In this document: piece after piece, positions 24,261 to 35,490 of the stretch
Layout: the number at the start of each line of letters is the position of its first letter
How positions within the stretch are numbered: the stretch's first letter is position 1
Source: Closterium sp. NIES-65
Taxonomy: Eukaryota > Streptophyta > Zygnematophyceae > Desmidiales > Closteriaceae
NCBI GenBank assembly: GCA_948144175.1
Contig: CANXME010002591.1
Coordinates: forward strand, 3,858,501-3,922,500
Direction of reading: 5' to 3'
Length of the DNA stretch: 64,000 nucleotides
Position numbers and translations under genes: made by a program
Notes under the pieces: generated by a model
Seen by the model: only the letters and a program-made list of their open reading frames with translations
Database searches by the model: none
Told to the model about the DNA's origin: nothing

Positions 24261-24373
24261 CTGCTTACCCTCCCTGCCCCTACCAGGTTCTGACAGGTCC
24301 TCGTCGGGGCCACCCTTGTGGCCGCTTTCACCCCCCTGGTCAGTGCTTTGCTCAGCTCACTGACACGGTCCGG

Positions 24374-25053
24374 TTGGCCTACGGGGTTGGCGGTCCTGCT
24401 CCTGACTGGCTTCCTCTGGTTCAGCGCTACGGCTCCGCTCTGTGGGGCATGTCTGCTGAGCAGTTAGTTGATCTGATTAGTGCTCCTCATGCTATGTATG
24501 CTGTTGTTGACTCTAGTGTTTTTGACTCTGTTTACTCTGGTGTTGTTAGCTTAGGTGCTAGTCTTGCTCAGTTGCCTGTTGCTAGTGTAGGTTCTTGTGT
24601 AGACTCTAGACCAGCGACTACCTCAGAGGACGCTTCGCTGTCGTTCACGCTGGACTCTGGAACCTCCCACTGCTTCTTCCGGGACAGCACGACACTTACA
24701 CCACTTCCTGCGCCTGTTTCTGTTGCGTTGGCTGATCCCACTACGGGACCAGTCACTGCACGTCACACTACCACTTTACCGTGTCCTGCTGCTCCCTCCG
24801 GGTCTCTCACTGGGTTTCAGGTCCCCTCGTTCTCCCGGAACTTGGTGGGCGTGCGACCCCTCGTGAGTCAGCACGTGGGTGTGTGGTTTGAGCCTTCTGG
24901 AGAGACTGCGGTGTGTGTTGACGGAGACTCTTACCAGCCTCTTGCTACCTTTACTGCTGAGCCGGGCTCGGGTCTCTACACTCTTCACACTGGCCCGCGT
25001 GCGCCGCAGCAGCAGCCGCAGCAGCAGCCGCAGCCGCAGCAGCAGCCGCAGCC

Positions 25054-25089
<36 letters not shown>

Positions 25090-28000
25090 CCAGCGGCCGC
25101 ACCAGCAGCCCCCCCTACTGCCACTGCCCCCGGTTCCCCCCCCCGTTCGGGTCCCCGCGTCTCACCAGGTTGCTACGTCCCCCCAGGTGTCTGTGTCGTG
25201 TCAGGTTCCTACGTCTGTTCCAGTCGCTGCGTCGTGCTCCTGCCGGTCGCTTGCCCACCCCACCGTTCTGTGGCACCACCGGATGGGGCACCCGTCCCTT
25301 CCACGTCTGCGCGCTATGTCTAGTCAGCGTCTTGTCCTAGGCCTCCCACGTGTCTTGCCGTCGCTGCCGCCTTCGCCTGCGCCGCCGTGTCGTCCCTGCG
25401 TCGAGGGTAGGCTGCGCGCCACCCCTCACTCCTCCTCCCTTCGTCCGGCCACCGAGCCTTTTGAGACGCTTCACTTGGACGTCTGGGGCCCAGCCCCTCG
25501 TCTAGGCCCTGAGCGTGAGCGTTACTTTCTGGTGGTCGTTGACGACTTCTCCCGCTACACCACAGTGTTCCCTCTGGCGAAGAAGTCTGAGGTGACTTCT
25601 ACGCTGATCAGGTGGTTGCTCACCACTGAGGACACTCGTGGTCGTCGTGTCAGCTGTCTCCACTCCGACCGTGGGGGTGAGTTTCGCTCCGGCATTCTCG
25701 CTGGATTCTGTCGCGAGCAGGGCATTCGTCAGTCCTGGACGCTTCCAGAGTCCCCACAGCAGAATGGGGTTGCTGAGCGCCGCATAGGCTTGGTCATGGA
25801 GATCGCCCGCACCTCCCTGACTCACGCCCGTGCCCCCCATTTTCTGTGGCCCTACGCGGTCAGGTACGCCGCGCACCAGCTGAACCTCTGGCCACGTGTC
25901 TCTCGACCAGAGGTTTCACCGACCAGTCTTTGGACAGGGTCCCCTGGTGTTGCGTCGCGGTTTCGTGTCTGGGGGTGCTTGGCTCTTGTCCGCGACACCT
26001 CCGCGGACAAGCTCTCGCCTCGTGCCGTCCCCTGTGTCTTCCTTGGTTTCCCTGAGGACTCCTCTGACTTCACCTTTTACCACCCTCCCTCTCACCGGTT
26101 CTTTGACTCCCATGACGTCCGTTTCGAGGAGTCCACTCCGTACTACGTCAGGTACCCCAGTCGAGGTCTCCCGGTTCCTCCTCCCCCCCTCTTCCTGACT
26201 GCCGTTCCCCCTCCTGCTCCCCCGGTACAGCCTCCCCCCCCTGGTCCAGCCCCGTCAGGTGTGTCCCAGGCTACCCCTCCTCCTTTGGTAGCCCCTCCGG
26301 TACAGCCTCCCTCCCCACTGTCCTCCTCGCAGCGTGCCGCTGGTGCTAGCTCTCGAGAGGTTGGTGCGGCGCCTGTTCCTGTACCGGTTTCTGGTTCTGG
26401 GGGTGCTGGAGTTGGAGCTGGAGTTGGAGCTGGAGTTGGCACTGGAGTTTCTGGTTCTGGGGGTGCTGGAGTTGGAGCTGGGGTTGGAGCTGGAGTTTCT
26501 GGTTCTGGAGTTGGAGCTGACCCGGTGGGTGCAGAGGACTCTTGTCGTCCGGGAGCTGGTGCTGGCCGCGCGGACACTGGGGGTGCTGCGTCTGGGGGTG
26601 AGGGTGCGCCTCCTTCGGGTTCAGGTGAGCCTGGTTCTGGAGCTGGTGTTAGTGCTGCCTCTGGGGGTGGTGCGCCTAGTTCTTCTGAGGTGGACTCTGG
26701 AGCTGCTGCTGCTTCGGACACTACTCCACCCCCCCACCCCTACCCGACTAGGCACCAGGCTCGTGTTCGCCGTGCCCGTGACAAGCAGCTGGCGTTGGAG
26801 AGAGAGGAGAGGGAGTTACAGCGGCTGGAGGAGCAGCAGCAGCAGCTGGAGCCGCAGGAGCAGCAGCAGCAGCAGCAGCAGCTGGACCCGCAGGAGCAGC
26901 AGTCCCAGCAGCAGCCGCGTCCGCAGCAGCAGCAGTCGCAGCCGCAGCAGCAGCAGCCACTTCCTCCTCCTGTCTCGGGTCTTCGGATCCTTGGTCTCCC
27001 CTCCCCTTCTCCTCCCTCCTCCGCCTCTCCTCCTGTCTACGGTCCCACGTTTCCTCCTCCTGACTCCTCCCCCGCTGTTTTCCCCAGTTCTCTGCCCTTG
27101 TCCTCTTCTCCTCCGTCTCGTTCTTGGGCTACTCGTCGCTCCCCTCGTGCTCGTCCCTCGTCTCCTGTTCCCTTCACTGACCTTCGTACTGCCTTCCTTC
27201 TTTCTAGTCCACCTCGTCCGTCTCAGTCTGTGCTTCCGTCTCCTTCTGAGTCGGCCCTCACTGTGTCGCTCCCTACTCCTGTCACTGACTACTACCGCAC
27301 GTACCGTCCTGTTCTCTCTCGTGTTCTCGCCTCTCTTGTTACTCACCCTCGTGCCTCTGTGTCCTCTGTGTCCGCTCTTACTGCCGCAGTTACTGACTTT
27401 GCCTCTACCCGCCGCCTTGACTACGCCACCACGCTTGTGGCTGCTCCTCCTACCAGTCCTCTGGCCGTCGGGGGTGTGTCTGCCCTTGGCTGTGACGCCC
27501 TAGAGGACAGGCAGTTTGAGCTAGAGTTCCTGGCGGCCGCTTCCCCTCATCTCTGTGCCATGCTCCTCGCCCCTGAGGGTGACCCCGACGCCCTTGACAT
27601 TCCGACTCCTCGCACTTACGCTGAGGCAGTGTCAGGGCCTTGGGCCTCTCAGTGGAGAGCTGCCATGGACGCAGAGATGGCCTCCTACAGATCCACAGGC
27701 ACCTACGTCGATGAGGTTCCCCCCCCTGGGGCGAACGTAGTCGACGGCATGTGGATCTACAGGGTGAAGCGGCCACCGGGATCTCCCCCAGTCTTCAAGG
27801 CGCGCTACGTGGCTAGAGGTTTCAGTCAGCGCAAGGGAGTTGACTTCTTTCAGACCTTCGCACCTACCCCGAAGATGACCACTCTTCGGGTGTTACTACA
27901 CGTAGCAGCACAGAGAGACTACGAGTTACACTCTCTCGACTTCTCCACTGCTTTCCTTCAGGGCAGCCTACACGAGGAGGTCTGGTTGCGTCGTCCATCG

Positions 28001-29167
28001 GCCTTCACTGGCACCTTCCCTCCTGGGACCCAGTGGAGGCTGAGGCGACCTGTTTACGGTCTTCGCCAGGCCCCTCGTGAGTGGCACGACACTCTGCGTT
28101 CTACCCTCTCTGACCTTGGGTTCCAGCCGTCTTCTGCCGACCCGTCGCTGTTCGTTCGTCGTGGCTCCACACCGTTCTTTGTTCTGGTTTACGTCGACGA
28201 CCTCGTTTTCGCCACTCCGGACAGGGTTGCTTTGGCAGACGTGAAGTCCGAACTGCAGAAGAGACACACGTGCACTGATCTTGGTGAGCTGCGCCACTAC
28301 CTTGGCCTGCAGATCACCAGGGACAGAGCCGCTCGCACCATTACACTCTTACAGTCACACATGGTGCAGCAGGTCCTTCAGCGGTTCGGGCTTCAGCACT
28401 CCACCGTACAGCGCACACCTCTAGCTGTTGACCACAGACTCACTGGTCCCTTTCCTGACGAGCCGTTTGAGCCTAGTGGTCCCTACGCAGAGCTTGTGGG
28501 TTGCCTCATGTACCTGATGACTTGTACTCGCCCGGACCTCGCCTTCCCTCTCAGCATCCTTGTGCGCTTTGTTGCGCCAGGGAGACACCGTCCTGTTCAC
28601 TGGACGGCAGCTGTGAGGGTGGCGAAGTACCTAGCGACTACATCAGGCGTGGGGCTAGTTCTTAGAGGGCAGCAGTCTGTCGTACTCACTGGTCACTGTG
28701 ACTCCTCTTACGCTGACGACGCTGAGACTCACAGGTCTACTCAGGGGTACTGTTTCAGTCTGGGTTCTGGAGCTGTTTCCTGGCGTTCCACGCGCTCCTC
28801 TTCTGTCTCGACCTCTACAGCTGAGGCTGAGATTTACGCTGGTGCCATGGCGGCACAGGAGTTGCGGTGGTTGACCTTCTTGCTCGCCGACCTTGGTGAG
28901 CGGCCGAGCTCTGCACCGACCTTGTTTACTGACAACAAGGCGTCGATCCTCCTCTGTCGTGAGCCGCGACTGGAGAGCAGAGTGAAGCACATTCACGTCA
29001 GGTACTTTCTTCTGCGAGAGTTGCAGAGGCGTGGACAGGCTCGCTTCGAGTTTGTAGAGTCCGAGGCCAACACTGCAGACATCTTCACCAAGGCGCTTCC
29101 GCCTTGTGACCACCAGAGGTGTTGTGTGCAGTTAGGCCTTGTTGACACAGGTTCTAGTCATGCGTAG
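24374..29167 (+). CDS. B1 Pol polyprotein (open frame, 1,597 aa)
   Basis: A single uninterrupted frame in copia order. The aspartic protease box LDSGTSHCFF has its Asp near residue 94. A Gln-rich linker is at about 215-245. The integrase finger (WHHRMGH...CRPC) is at about 299-342 and the integrase core at about 367-470, with HSDRGGEF and PQQNGVAERRIG. Gly-Ala-Val-rich and Gln-rich linkers span about 670-870. Reverse transcriptase has YVDDL near 1,272. RNase H runs from about 1,440 to 1,585, ending in ANTADIFTKAL. Just upstream (about 24,270-24,345) is the Cys/His motif that belongs to the Gag side. The Met at 24,374 is only the first Met after the B2 junction, not a natural start. Confidence 0.92.
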
Positions 29168-29372
29168 ACTTGAGTTTATTGCCTGCTTCGTCTGTACACT
29201 TACTATATATACTTGTGATCTCTTGGACTGGCCTTGTGGCCACTGTTGCTTGTGCTCAGAGTGTGTGGTGACGTTGTGATCCACCCTGAGCTTTGTTTTC
29301 TTTTGGACTGGTCTTGTGACCGTACTCTTTTTTTGTTTTTGCTAGACACCCCTCACTTAGGCTATGGGGGTG

Positions 29373-29482
29373 TGTCAAATGTTGTAGCCTGTAGTGAGGT
29401 TTGTCTTAGGGGGTACAGAAGTTAGGGTTTGTTATATGTACCCCAACCAACATCAATGGAACACCCATTCCTCATTTTGACA
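29373..29482 (+). repeat. B1 3' LTR (110 bp)
   Basis: It is identical to the 5' LTR, preceded by GCTATGGGGGTG and followed by GGAAT and the right arm of Tn2. Confidence 0.95.
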
Positions 29483-29816
29483 GGAATCTGACTCGATAAC
29501 AGCTATAATATGAATCTATAAGAAAAGGGGGGTGTTATAGAAAATCACCCCAAAAGGGGGGGTATAGTACAAACAAGGTCGGATATAACACCCACCCCGT
29601 ATTAGCTACCCAGGGGTGTACAATTACAGGGGGGTGTTTTATCCGGGAGAATACGGGTACCATTCATTACACACAACACAAGGAAAACAAAAAATTGCTC
29701 TCACTGCAACAGACTACGGTATCAATCGCAATACCTGTCAAGAACTTGACAGGTTCACACCCACAGAACAGCTGAATCTCAACCTCCCTACGCCCCCCCT
29801 CGCCCATCACTCTGCT

Positions 29817-32800
29817 TCACAAGCCCTGGGAGGAGGCCAGCAGGCCCCCAGAGGGGCTGTGTGGGTCCTGGTGCATGTGCTGCTGTAGGTCCCTGATCTG
29901 CCGCTGCATGCTCTCCCTCTCCCGGTACAGCATCACCACCAGTGCCAGCGCCACTGCCACCGCCATGCCCAGTGCTGTTGCCAGTAGAGGCGCTGCCCTC
30001 GCCCCCCGCTCCTCTGCGTGGTCATGGGATGGGAGGTGGTGGTTGTGGGGGCAGTGCGGATGGTGGTGGATAGGGAGTGTGCCAGGAGAGGTGATGGAGG
30101 GGTGAGGGAGCGATGAGGGAAGGCGGGGTGAGGGCGCGATGAGGGAAGGCGGGGTGAGGGAGCGATGAGGGAAGGCGGGGTGAGGGCGCGATGAGGGAAG
30201 GCGGGGTGAGGGCGCGATGAGGGAAGGCGGGGTGAGGGCGCGATGAGGGAAGGCGGGGTGAGAGAGAGGTGAGGAAGGAATGAGAGAAGGGTGGGTTCAG
30301 AAGGGGTGAGGAGAATGTTTAGGAAATACCGTTAACAAGGTAGCGAACATGGAACAGGGGAGAGAGATGAGAGCAGATAGCAAGAGAGAAGAGCAGGGCG
30401 GGGGGGGGGGGGGGGAGAGAGGAGAGAGGGAGAGAGAGCGGTGATGAAGAGAGAGGAGGGGTGGACGGGTGGGCCAAGGGAGGGAGGGAGGGGAAGCAAG
30501 AGGAAAGGTGAGAGAGACCGAGCAAGCAAGCGGAGAGGGAGGAGGTGGGCAGAGAGGGAGCAAGTGAACGGAGAAGAGAGGAGAGGGATGGGATGACGGA
30601 CCCGCATCTTGCAGCGATATGCAGGGGGAGTAGGTGTCAGGGCCCTGGGAGAGCGGCTGTGGGAAGGAGGCGTTGAGCAGCGCTGCCAGGCGGTATGCTG
30701 CTAGCGCCAACTGCGACTTGGCCACCTCCTGATGCGCGCAGGGGGCAGGCGGGATGCGAGGCGGATGTGCGAAAGGGGCGAGACATGGGGTGTGAGAGGG
30801 GGATGAGACAGGGATGAGGCGAGGTTGTGGGAGGAGGGATATGTTGTGTGGAAGGATGGTGAGGTGGGGTAGATTGGGTGGGAAGAAGCAAGGGCAGGGC
30901 GGGTGATGGAGTTGAGAAGGGATGGGATCAGGGCAGGATGGGATGGGCAGAGCCATACAGACATGGTGAGAGCCTTGCAGATCGCATAGGAGCGTGAGAG
31001 GGAGAGGAATAGAAGAAGGGGGAGCGTGAGAGAGGAAAAGGGAGAGCAAGGGAGAAGGAGAACAAGGGAGAAGGAGAGCAAGGGAGAAGGAGAGCAAGGG
31101 AGAAGGAGAGCAAGGGAGAAGGAGAGCAAGGGAGAAGGAGAGCAAGGGAGAAGGAGAGCAAGGGAGAAGGAGAGCAAGGGAGAAGGAGAGCAAGGGAGAA
31201 GGAGAGCAAGGGAGAAGGAGAGCAAGGGAGAAGGAGAGCAAGGGAGAAGGAGAGCAAGGGAGAAGAAGAGCGGGAGAGGGAGACACGCCTGAACATGGAT
31301 GTTGTAGTCGTGAGTGAGCAGCACGGGGCTAGCCGTCCCAGGCACCGATGCTGATGCTGCTGCTGCTGCAGCAGCGGTCTGCAGGGGACCAGAGTACACT
31401 ACAGATGCCGTGATGCTGCCGCTGCCTGCCGCCCACGCTGCCAGATCCACCTCCTGCACCTGATGATGCCATGGGGGGAAGGTGACTGTGACATATGAGG
31501 CATGGGTGAGGCTGCGCGTGCGGAAGGTGGCGCGTGGGCTGTGGGGAATAATGAATGATGAAGTACAGATAGATCACAGGAGCATGCATCGATGCACCCA
31601 TGCACCCATGCACCCATGCGGGTGCAGTCATAGTTATGCAGGCATGTAGCCATGCAGGCAGCACACATAGAGCACACAGCGCACTGACCTCGCGTGGAGT
31701 GAAGTCGGAGAGCGGGAACTGAGCAGCGAGGGCGAGGGCAGCAGCGCGCACGTCCCTCTCATCCACGTGAAATGCTGCTGCTGGTCGTGCACGGTCGCCC
31801 CTCACCGCCCCCGCCACCTCCTCAAACGCCCCCCCTGCTGCCTCCCTGCCGTTCACACGGGGGGTTAGTTCGCCGGGCGGGGAGAGCATGGAGTGGAGGT
31901 GGGGGGTGGGGGGATGAGGAGCGGGGGGACGAGAGAAAGAGCATGCGAGATAGACGGATGGCAGGGTGTGTGTGTGTGTGTAAAGACTATCTTTGCTGGT
32001 AGATTATGCAGAAACCACACACCAGCACATAGCAGCACAGAACAGCACAGAGCAGCAGCACGAGGAGCAAGAAAAACAGCACCGGGGAAGGCATGGAAGG
32101 GAGGAGGAGGCAGGGGGGGGGCGAGAAGGCGGACCAGAAGTGAAAGAGTGTGTCCGCCTCATCCACCACGTACTGCTCCACCGCCACCTGCCGCGCCCAC
32201 CCCCCGCCCCCCACGGGCCCCACCCCCTCTCCGCCCTCCACGCCCCCGCCTGCTGCCTCGCCCCCCCCCACGTGCTGCCTGTCGGCACAGTGCAGTGGCT
32301 GTAGGTGGGGCGCATGGGGCGGTGAGAAGGTGGGGAGGTTGAGAGGGAGGGATGTGCGTAGTGGAGAGGAGCAGAGGAGTGTTCATGAGAGATGGGATGA
32401 GAGGGCCAGAGAGGGTGGGGGGGGGAATGGAGATGGGGGGCTGGAGCAGAGGAAAAGCAATGCCAGGTTGTTCTGATACAGTGCCACGTCACCTAGTGCA
32501 TTGCCTCATCACCTGGTGCATTGCCACGTCACCTGGTGCATTGCCACGTCACCTGGTGGAGGTCAGCAAGCAGGTTGAGAAGCACTCGGAGAACAACGGC
32601 ACGGCCAAAGCTGCACGCATGCGAGGAGGAGGCAGGCACAGTGAACAGGGCAAGGAGGGGAGGGGTGAGGGCGGAAGGAGAGAAGAGCAGCATGGGCAGG
32701 GCGCAGGCTCGTTGGTATGCAAAACGATGGAGGGGAAGTTGGGAAGGAAGTTGGGGAGGAAGTTGGGAGGAAGTTGGGAGGAAGTTGGGAGGAAGTTGGG

Positions 32801-34985
32801 GGAAGTTTGGAAGGTGGGAACATAACAGCAAGCAGCTTCTTTCTGCTCCTTTCTCCCCGTCCCCACTCCCAACCCAGCGCACCCCACCCCGTTACACATA
32901 CCATCTCCCACACTCGCCTGCCATTCCCACTTGCTTCGCTCTCCCTTTCCAGCTACTCCTGCCCCTTCTCCCCCCTGCTGTCCCCCCCCTCCCCCCACGC
33001 ACACATCGATGTGGGTGCCTTGCAGTGCAGTCAGCGCGCTGCTGAGCACAGCCCCCAGCGACGCCGGCGCTGCACGGAGGGGGGGGGGGGAGTGTGGGGG
33101 TGTGGGAGGGGGTTGTGGGGGAGAGACGTGTGGGGAGAAGGGTATGTGGGGGAGGGACGTGTGGGGGAGGGACAGACGAAGGGAACAGCATTGATGAGGA
33201 GAGGAGAGGAGAGGAGCGGCAGCAGAGAATCTAGGGAGTAGCATTCGGCACAGGCCAAAGAGAGCAGAAAGGGAAGCACGGGTCAGGCGGAGGACGATGG
33301 AGACAAAAGAGAGAGCGGGGGACAGAGGGGTGGAGGTGGATGAGGAGGGATGGGGGAGTAGGAGTGGCACACCTTGTGGGACGGTGCCGGGGAGGCGAGG
33401 GAGGTCTGGGGTGTGGGGTGTAAGGTGTGGGGTGTGGGGTGTGGAGTGTGGGGTGTGGAGTGTGGGGTGTGGAGTGTGGGGTGTGGGGTGTAAGGTGTGG
33501 GGTGTGGGGTGTGGGGTGTGGGGTGTGGAGTGTGGGGTGTGGGGTGCGAGGGATACCTGGTACCGGTGGTGCTGGTGAAGGTGGTGGAGACACGCCAGGC
33601 GAGGGGGCAGGCAGGGCGGAAAGGGAGTAGTGCCTGCACCGTGTGGCATGGCATGGCATGGCATGGCATGGCATGGGTTGGAATGACATGGCATGGTATG
33701 GCATGGTATGGCATGGAATTTCATGGCATGATATGGTATGGTATGTTATGGCGTGTGATGAAATGAAGGGCGAGGAGAGTGCAAGCAGAGCAGGAAGAGT
33801 TGGAAGCAGTGAAGGGAGGGCCGGGAGTGGCGTGGTGGAGGGGTCTGCAGTAGTGTGAAGAATGGAATACGAGGGAATCGAACGGTGCAAGAATGCAAGG
33901 TGCGGCGCGAATGGTATGGAGCAAGGGGTACTGGGTAGTTACCAGGGTTGAAAGGCAGGCATGACCGTGGTGTTGATCACATCCAACCATCTGCTTACAC
34001 GCATGCCACGCACACCACACATGGCATGGCATGGCAGGGCAGGGCATGGCATGGCATGGCAGGGCAGGGCATGGCATGGCATGGCATGGCATGAGCACGG
34101 GCCAGACAGCAAGGATGGAACAAACGAAGTGGCACAGCCTATGTAAGCGGCAGCACTGTGCAGAGCAGGCAGAGATTTCGTTCACACGAAACAGGATATC
34201 AAGGCAAGGGAGGAGTGGGTTCGTGGGGAGACATGCGGGGAGAGATAAAGAACACCATGGGATGAGAGGCTGGGCAAAGAAGAAGCAACTGCATCACCAT
34301 GTTCGTACAAAGAGGCGAAGAGGGGCGAGATGCAGTGAGAGGAAGGACGTGCTCTCCCATGCACCCTTGCTCTCACATGGCGGATGGCCGATTGAGTGCC
34401 ATCCCCTCAGAAGAAGTTAAGCTTTGGTTGCTTGAATGTCAGACGCCTGCCCTCACATGCACCCTTGCACTCACATGCACCCTTGCACTCACATGCACCC
34501 TTGCACTCACATGCACCCTTGCACTCACATGCACCCTTGCACTCACATGCACCCTTGCACTCACATGGAAGATGCGTGGAAGGACGAGAGGGAAGGGTAG
34601 AAGGGGTTGAGGGGAGTGAGGGCCTGCATGGAGGAGGGCGGTGGGAAAAGGGGGGTGCAGGAAGAAGAGGAGACAGGACGGAGTGGGATGGTGGTACAAG
34701 AAGGGAGCATCCTCCTCCTACCCCATGGGGGCAGCATGGGGGCGTGGATGCAGCATGGGGGCGTGGATGCAGCATGTGGGCGTGGATGCAGCATGTGGGC
34801 GTGGATGCAGCATGTGGGCGTGGATGCAGCATGTGGGCGGGGATACAATGTTGTGGTATGTGATCGTCATGCATTAGGTAGTGTGAACGGCACGCAGCAC
34901 ACACACTGGGCAAACGCCTACGTGCCTGCATGGCTGCCTGCTGCGCTGTGGGGCTCATGTGCAGCCATGCCAAGTCCGCCACCAC
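29817..34985 (-). CDS. S1/P1-type nuclease family protein with C-terminal membrane anchor (host gene, N-terminus unresolved)
   Basis: Exons I could place, in transcript order, are 34,985-34,922, 33,069-33,003, 32,610-32,553, 32,298-32,135, 31,845-31,689, 31,459-31,289, 30,728-30,602 and 30,013-29,817. From 33,069 onward the phases agree at every junction. Seen: VVADLAWLHMSPTAQQAAMQ (early helix); ASLGAVLSSALTALQG; LLNLLADLHQPLHC, the D-x-HQPLH hallmark of the family; a Gly-rich insert; LFHFWEAAGGAF; SQLALAAYRLAALLN, a typical C-terminal helix; then a membrane span (LATALGMAVAVALALVVML) and a 33-residue charged tail. Family members are zinc nucleases that cut single-stranded nucleic acid, usually secreted or vacuolar; the anchor suggests a surface or endomembrane form. 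Several metal-ligand positions differ (see findings). The exon linking 34,922 to 33,069 and the signal-peptide exon were not found. The start of the 31,459 exon could instead be 31,453. Confidence 0.72.
30099..30262. repeat. 26-bp minisatellite, about 6 copies
   Basis: The unit is GGGGTGAGGG followed by CGCGATGAGGGAAGGC, with an alternating A/C variant (GAGCGATG or GCGCGATG). It lies in the last intron of the S1/P1-type gene. Confidence 0.85.
31040..31268. repeat. 16-bp purine-only minisatellite, about 14 copies
   Basis: The unit is GAGAGCAAGGGAGAAG on the plus strand, so the transcript strand is almost all pyrimidine. It lies just inside the intron whose donor is at 31,288. All six frames stay open because 16 bp is not a multiple of three and the unit lacks stops, which produces long spurious frames. 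Confidence 0.9.
32735..32815. repeat. 11-bp repeat GGAAGTTGGGA, about 6 copies
   Basis: A short tandem array within the intron between the 33,003 and 32,610 exon edges of the S1/P1-type gene. Confidence 0.8.
33413..33550. repeat. 7-bp G-rich array (GGGGTGT / GGAGTGT)
   Basis: About 19 tandem heptamers with occasional GTAAGGT variants, in an intron of the S1/P1-type gene. The G-runs could form a quadruplex on the non-template strand. It resembles telomere repeats in unit length only. Confidence 0.85.
33643..33755. repeat. Pentanucleotide array ATGGC / ATGGT
   Basis: A run of GGCAT units drifting to GGTAT. A related block lies at 34,022-34,093 (ATGGC with AGGGC variants). Both lie in a large intron. 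Confidence 0.85.
34449..34566. repeat. 18-bp direct repeat, about 6-7 copies
   Basis: The unit TCACATGCACCCTTGCAC is repeated head to tail without spacers in intron sequence. An isolated related copy (CCCATGCACCCTTGCTC) lies about 90 bp upstream, near 34,357. Confidence 0.88.
34733..34850. repeat. 19-bp direct repeat, about 6 copies
   Basis: The unit CGTGGATGCAGCATGTGGG has a GGGGG variant in the first two copies. It lies just downstream, on the transcript strand, of the 34,922 exon edge. Confidence 0.88.
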
Positions 34986-35490
34986 CTGCATGCACCGCAC
35001 CGCACCGCACCGCACACCCAGCAAGCCGCCCCAACAGGCAAAGGTCGCGGGGGAGAGGGAGGAGAGAGGGGGGGAGGGTGAGGAGGGGTGTCAGATAGAG
35101 GGTAGAGACAGAGGGTAAAGTTGTGCAAAGGGCGAGGGGATGCAGGGACGATGGGAAGAGAGTGGGGGTCAAGTGAGGAGAGAGAGGAAATGAGGGATGC
35201 TGGTGGGACCTGAGGCGGTGAGAGCGCAGCCAGGACTGGAACGCACCAGGGGGGTGCATGGGGTAAGTGCAGGGAAGGAGAGCGAGGCGGGAATGCATGG
35301 CACAACTCGTGGGTGAGGGTAGCTTGGAGTGGGAGACATGGTCCATTGCACTACACGGAAGTGCGTTCTCCCTCTCACGCACGACAGCAACACAGCACGG
35401 GAGCAATAGGCACGTGCTGAGATGAAAATCCACGAGAGAAGGCGTCACCTGGATGTCGTACCATGTGAGGAACGGCCCACCATGAGTGGA

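Larger units (their letters stand above)
16482..29482 (+). mobile_element. B1: recent Ty1/copia element inserted in Tn2, carrying B2
   Basis: Identical 110-bp LTRs are at 16,482-16,591 and 29,373-29,482. The target duplication GGAAT is at 16,477-16,481 and 29,483-29,487. Without B2 the element is about 7.26 kb. The leader is 16,592-17,371, gag starts at 17,372, and the pol frame runs open to 29,167. Apart from the nested B2 it looks whole. Identical LTRs mean a very recent insertion, and B2 must be more recent still. Confidence 0.95.
15921..29656. mobile_element. Tn2: inverted-repeat DNA transposon, split by B1
   Basis: The left end reads TCGTATTCTCCCGGATAAAA at 15,921; the right end, reversed, reads CCGTATTCTCCCGGATAAAA ending at 29,656. 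Removing B1 and one target duplication leaves about 730 bp with no transposase, so it is non-autonomous. The right arm (29,483-29,656) has GGTGTTATA and TATAACACC subterminal copies. The arms match Tn3 (40,612-52,007) in inverse orientation. The TA duplication is not clean here: the left flank is CA because the A3 LTR abuts it. Confidence 0.8.

Noticed and set aside
30300-31290. Long minus-strand frame of repeated SLALLLPCSPSPLL-type residues
   Set aside because: It is a translation of the 16-bp minisatellite and flanking pyrimidine-rich intron, open in several frames at once.
32135-32298. Gly-rich stretch as a separate small protein
   Set aside because: Phase-matched splice sites place it as an exon of the S1/P1-type gene directly after HQPLH.
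33413-33550. Heptamer GGGGTGT array as an interstitial telomere
   Set aside because: The unit is not the plant TTTAGGG or a known algal variant, and it lies in an intron with many unrelated simple repeats.
34449-34850. Arrays of 18- and 19-bp direct repeats that look CRISPR-like at first glance
   Set aside because: There are no spacers between units, the context is eukaryotic intron, and no cas genes are present.
34924-35480. N-terminal exon of the S1/P1-type gene containing a WGxxGH motif
   Set aside because: A CWGG stretch near 35,025 tempted me, but no His follows, no acceptor fits and no signal peptide start could be tied to it, so it is left unresolved.
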